From Acidobacteriota bacterium (GTDB lineage: Bacteria; Acidobacteriota; Terriglobia; Terriglobales; Acidobacteriaceae), in the NCBI GenBank assembly GCA_028876395.1, contig JAGWRX010000185.1, positions 1-54,171 of the forward strand: a DNA stretch of 54,171 nucleotides. Direction: 5' to 3'. Shown here piece after piece: positions 51,988 through 54,171 of the stretch; the stretch's first letter is position 1; each line of letters begins with the position of its first letter. A program made the position numbers and the translations under genes. The notes beneath the pieces were generated by a model. The model was not told the DNA's origin, ran no database searches, and worked only from the letters and a program-made list of their open reading frames with translations.

Positions 51988-52818
51988 TCAGCTAATCTCA
52001 AGCACGTCAGAAGCAGCAGCGGCCGCAGCCTCCGCGCGTTCCATCAGCTTCTGCGCCACGGCATAGAACTCCGCCGCCTGCGGGCTCTTCGGTCCGGCCA
52101 GCGTCACCGGCAGTCCGCGGTCGCCGCCCTCGCGAATCGCGGGGATCAGCTCAATCGAGCCGAGGAAGGGAATGTTGAACTGCTTCGCCGTGCGCTCCGC
52201 GCCGCCCTTGGAGAAGATGTCAATTTCGTGATGGCAATGCGGGCAGGTGAAGTGGCTCATGTTTTCCACGATGCCGAGCACTTCCACGTTGACCTGCGCG
52301 AACATTTCGAGCGCCTTGCGCGCATCCTGCAGGCTCACGTCGCTCGGCGTTGACACCACGACCGCTCCGGTGAGCGGCACCGTCTGCACCAGCGAGATGA
52401 CCACGTCGCCGGTGCCCGGCGGCAGATCGACGATCAGGTAATCGAGTTCGCCCCAGTCTACCTGCTGCAGAAACTGGCGGATGATCTGGTGGAGCATCGG
52501 TCCGCGCATCACCAGCGGCTTGTCGCCCGGGGAGATATAGCCAACGGAGATGGTTTTGATGCCGTGAGTCAGGTTGGGCAGAATCACGTTGCCCGGCCCC
52601 ACTTTCGGCTGCTCGCTCGAGCCCATCATCAGCGGGACATTGGGGCCATAGATGTCGGCGTCGATGAGGCCCACGCGCTGACCCATCTTCGAGAGCGCAA
52701 CGGCCAGGTTGACGGCAACGGTGGTCTTGCCCACGCCGCCCTTGCCGGAACCGATTGCGACGATTTTCGAGACGCCGGGCAAAGCCACCGGCGAAGGCAT
52801 GGCGGGTGAATGTGCCAT
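51988..52818 (-). CDS. apbC: Mrp/NBP35 (ApbC) Fe-S cluster carrier ATPase
   Basis: 276 residues. The deviant Walker A is GSGKGGVGKTT near residues 23-33, Walker B is VGLIDADIYGPNVPLMMG, and the cluster-binding Cys pair is CPHC in NMSHFTCPHCHHEID. This P-loop protein carries Fe-S clusters to target proteins. It lacks the N-terminal DUF59 (FeS_assembly_P) domain of many Mrp proteins, so it is the short form. It is preceded by the acyl-CoA thioesterase gene by 60 bases on the same strand. Confidence 0.92.
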   Translation of the reverse strand: MAHSPAMPSPVALPGVSKIVAIGSGKGGVGKTTVAVNLAVALSKMGQRVGLIDADIYGPNVPLMMGSSEQPKVGPGNVILPNLTHGIKTISVGYISPGDKPLVMRGPMLHQIIRQFLQQVDWGELDYLIVDLPPGTGDVVISLVQTVPLTGAVVVSTPSDVSLQDARKALEMFAQVNVEVLGIVENMSHFTCPHCHHEIDIFSKGGAERTAKQFNIPFLGSIELIPAIREGGDRGLPVTLAGPKSPQAAEFYAVAQKLMERAEAAAAAASDVLEIS

Positions 52819-52877
52819 CGTGTTTGGATACTCCTTCTTGAAATTCCTGTCTTGAGCGGGTCCTGTTCTCCGATTGC

Positions 52878-53423
52878 TTAGGGATTGCCAGCCGCCGCTT
52901 CTTCCTGTGCGTTGGTGGCCAGCCTCTCTTCTTTACGGCGAGCGCTCTCGGCTTCGCGGTGCTTGCGGCGGCGCAACGCATCCGCATAGCGCCTGATTTC
53001 GTCGGGCGTCTCGGGCAGCAACTGCGGAACCTTTTGCAGGCGGCCCTGGTCGTCAACGGCTACAAAGACCAGGTAGGCGCTGGCCACATGAACAACCGAG
53101 CCAGTCCGCGTGTTCTCCGCCCACACTTTCACGCCCACTTCCATGGAGTGGGCGAACGCCCGGTTCACGCTCGACTTGAGCGTAACCAACTCGCCCAGAC
53201 GCACCGGCCGGATAAAGTCGATATGGTCCATGGATGCGGTAACGACGTGGGTGCGCGAATGACGATAAGCGGCCATGGCGCCTGTCAGGTCGATGAAGTG
53301 CATCAGCCGCCCGCCCAGCAGGTTGCCCAAAATATTGGTGTCGTTGGGCAGGATAATCTCTGTCATCTCCGACTGCGTGCCGGCAACGGTGCGCACCATC
53401 GGGTTACTCTCGCTCGAGCTCAT
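52878..53423 (-). CDS. Acyl-CoA thioesterase (YciA/ACOT hotdog family)
   Basis: 181 residues. One hotdog domain with EIILPNDTNILGNLLGGRLMHFIDLTGAMAAYRHS, then VTASMDHIDFIRPVRLGELVTLKSSVNRAF and the Asn/Asp-Gly pattern typical of YciA-like thioesterases. It hydrolyses acyl-CoA to fatty acid and CoA. The C-terminal third is basic, Lys/Arg/Glu-rich and probably disordered. Cytosolic. The start could also be the ATG at 53399 (MVRTV). Confidence 0.9.
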   Translation of the reverse strand: MSSSESNPMVRTVAGTQSEMTEIILPNDTNILGNLLGGRLMHFIDLTGAMAAYRHSRTHVVTASMDHIDFIRPVRLGELVTLKSSVNRAFAHSMEVGVKVWAENTRTGSVVHVASAYLVFVAVDDQGRLQKVPQLLPETPDEIRRYADALRRRKHREAESARRKEERLATNAQEEAAAGNP

Positions 53424-53618
53424 CGTGCAATTGCTCCATTTCCTCTTCGCTTGACCAGCCGGCGAAGTTGCGCCGCCACCCGGCTACAATGGAACCGGCG
53501 GCAATTCGTCCGGGGCGGGGAACCGGGCCAAGCGTACAACTCCAGTTTCGGCAATCCCCGCCAATTTCGCAAATCCCCCACCGCCGCGCATACCACAATA
53601 GGAACGGATACGAGCAGG

Positions 53619-53930
53619 ATGGACAAGATCGCAGGATTGAAGGCGATTCTGGAAATGGACCCGAAAAACAGCTTCGCCCGCTACGGCATCGCCGTGGAAC
53701 TGGCCGGCCGTGGCGAGACGGCCGCGGCGCTGGCCGAGTTCGACACGCTTTTGGCCAGCGACCCGGATTACACGGCCGGCTACTTCATGTCCGCGCAGAC
53801 GTTATCCTCGGCGGGGCGGACGGCAGAGGCGGTCGAGAGGCTGAAGGCCGGGATCGCCTGCGCGGCGCGCACCGGCAACCAGCACGCTCTCTGTGAGATG
53901 CAGGGGATGCTCGACGAGCTGGAGCGGTAA
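53619..53930 (+). CDS. Small TPR-like protein
   Basis: 103 residues from the ATG at 53619 (AGCAGG nearby). Two helix-turn-helix repeats are visible: KNSFARYGIAVELAGRGETAAALAEFDTLLASDPDY and TAGYFMSAQTLSSAGRTAEAVERLKAGI, with the small/aromatic residue spacing of TPRs. A Cys pair lies near the C-terminus. A protein-protein interaction role is likely; the partner is unknown. Confidence 0.75.
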   Translation: MDKIAGLKAILEMDPKNSFARYGIAVELAGRGETAAALAEFDTLLASDPDYTAGYFMSAQTLSSAGRTAEAVERLKAGIACAARTGNQHALCEMQGMLDELER

Positions 53931-54040
53931 CGGGCGCCGGCCGGACCCGGTTCCGAGCGGTCCGCGCCAACGCGGGAAAACCCCGGTTTTTCAGCGATAA
54001 AGCGCATCTTCTCGGGCGAATTTGCGTCTACACTATCAAC

Positions 54041-54171
54041 ATGGTCAAATATTCGATCGTTGTCCCTTTCCACAATGAAGAAGAAAATGTTACCGCTCTC
54101 TATGCGCGGCTAAAGCATGTGATGGAGCAGGTGGGTGACAGCTTTGAGCTGGTGCTGGTGGACGATGGCTC
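54041..54171 (+). CDS. Family 2 glycosyltransferase, N-terminus only (DPM/GtrB-like)
   Basis: 43 residues in view, cut by the right edge. MVKYSIVVPFHNEEENV and ELVLVDDGS are the GT-A signature of polyisoprenyl-phosphate glycosyltransferases (dolichol-phosphate mannose synthase-like), which charge a lipid carrier with a sugar. The DDGS holds the metal/nucleotide-sugar-binding Asp pair. Whether C-terminal membrane helices are present cannot be seen. Confidence 0.85.
   Translation, partial: MVKYSIVVPFHNEEENVTALYARLKHVMEQVGDSFELVLVDDG

Overview
The window is GC-rich, densely coded DNA with the make-up of an Acidobacteriota chromosome, probably class Terriglobia (family Acidobacteriaceae). This is inferred from the gene families and style, not from a marker gene: Tat-exported glycoside hydrolases, Gly/His-rich FecR-type secreted proteins, a Wzi-like outer-membrane protein, the GlgM-GlgE alpha-glucan route, and several secreted proteins of a kind I associate with this phylum. 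There is no rRNA, tRNA, CRISPR array, prophage or intact insertion sequence.

Layout. 1-8.7 kb: 5' part of an oligopeptidase B gene (runs off the left edge), a TPM/LemA pair, an RsbW-like kinase with its STAS partner, a soluble PRC/MgtE_N/CBS protein, a nitronate-monooxygenase-like enzyme, a Gln-rich secreted protein and a Tat-exported DUF2961 (GH172) protein. 8.9-16.1 kb: a non-canonical Nramp transporter, Nudix and HAD hydrolases, a rhodanese/TlpA redox pair, a secreted protein and two overlapping Xer-type recombinase genes. 16.1-24.2 kb: Wzi-like protein, a degenerate E1-alpha homologue, argJ, an ABC ATPase, a Tat aldo/keto reductase, a double GNAT protein, then a 480-base gap holding a structured small transcript with a 16-codon ORF and a strong terminator, then a Gly/Met-rich secreted protein. 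24.3-30.1 kb: ruvC, a FecR-domain protein, rsmA, a GNAT protein and a toxin-antitoxin pair in a locally AT-rich patch. 30.1-35 kb: an APC permease, a Tat-exported GH2 enzyme behind a LacI-type operator, a relic of a second permease N-terminus and a small membrane-anchored protein. 35-45 kb: uvrC (carrying an in-frame palindromic repeat), an OmpA-like lipoprotein, pyrE, a CPBP protease, uvrA, a 55-residue membrane peptide, an STN-domain protein and a secreted protein. 45.2-54.2 kb: threonine aldolase, glgM, glgE, a large secreted alpha/beta hydrolase, an Mrp/ApbC ATPase, an acyl-CoA thioesterase, a TPR-like protein and the start of a family-2 glycosyltransferase (runs off the right edge).

How the genes fit together. 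Most of the window is core housekeeping (excision repair, Holliday junction resolution, rRNA methylation, arginine and pyrimidine synthesis, Fe-S cargo handling) mixed with envelope and glycan functions. glgM and glgE form a complete two-step unit that builds alpha-glucan through maltose-1-phosphate. The GH2 enzyme and the divergent permease share a control region.

The most unusual items are the small transcript at about 23173-23405, whose 5' end is almost perfectly antisense to the 3' end of 16S rRNA; the palindrome inserted in frame in uvrC; the permease relic behind the GH2 gene; and the Nramp homologue lacking the usual metal-binding motifs, with a soluble MgtE-type sensor protein 4 kb away.
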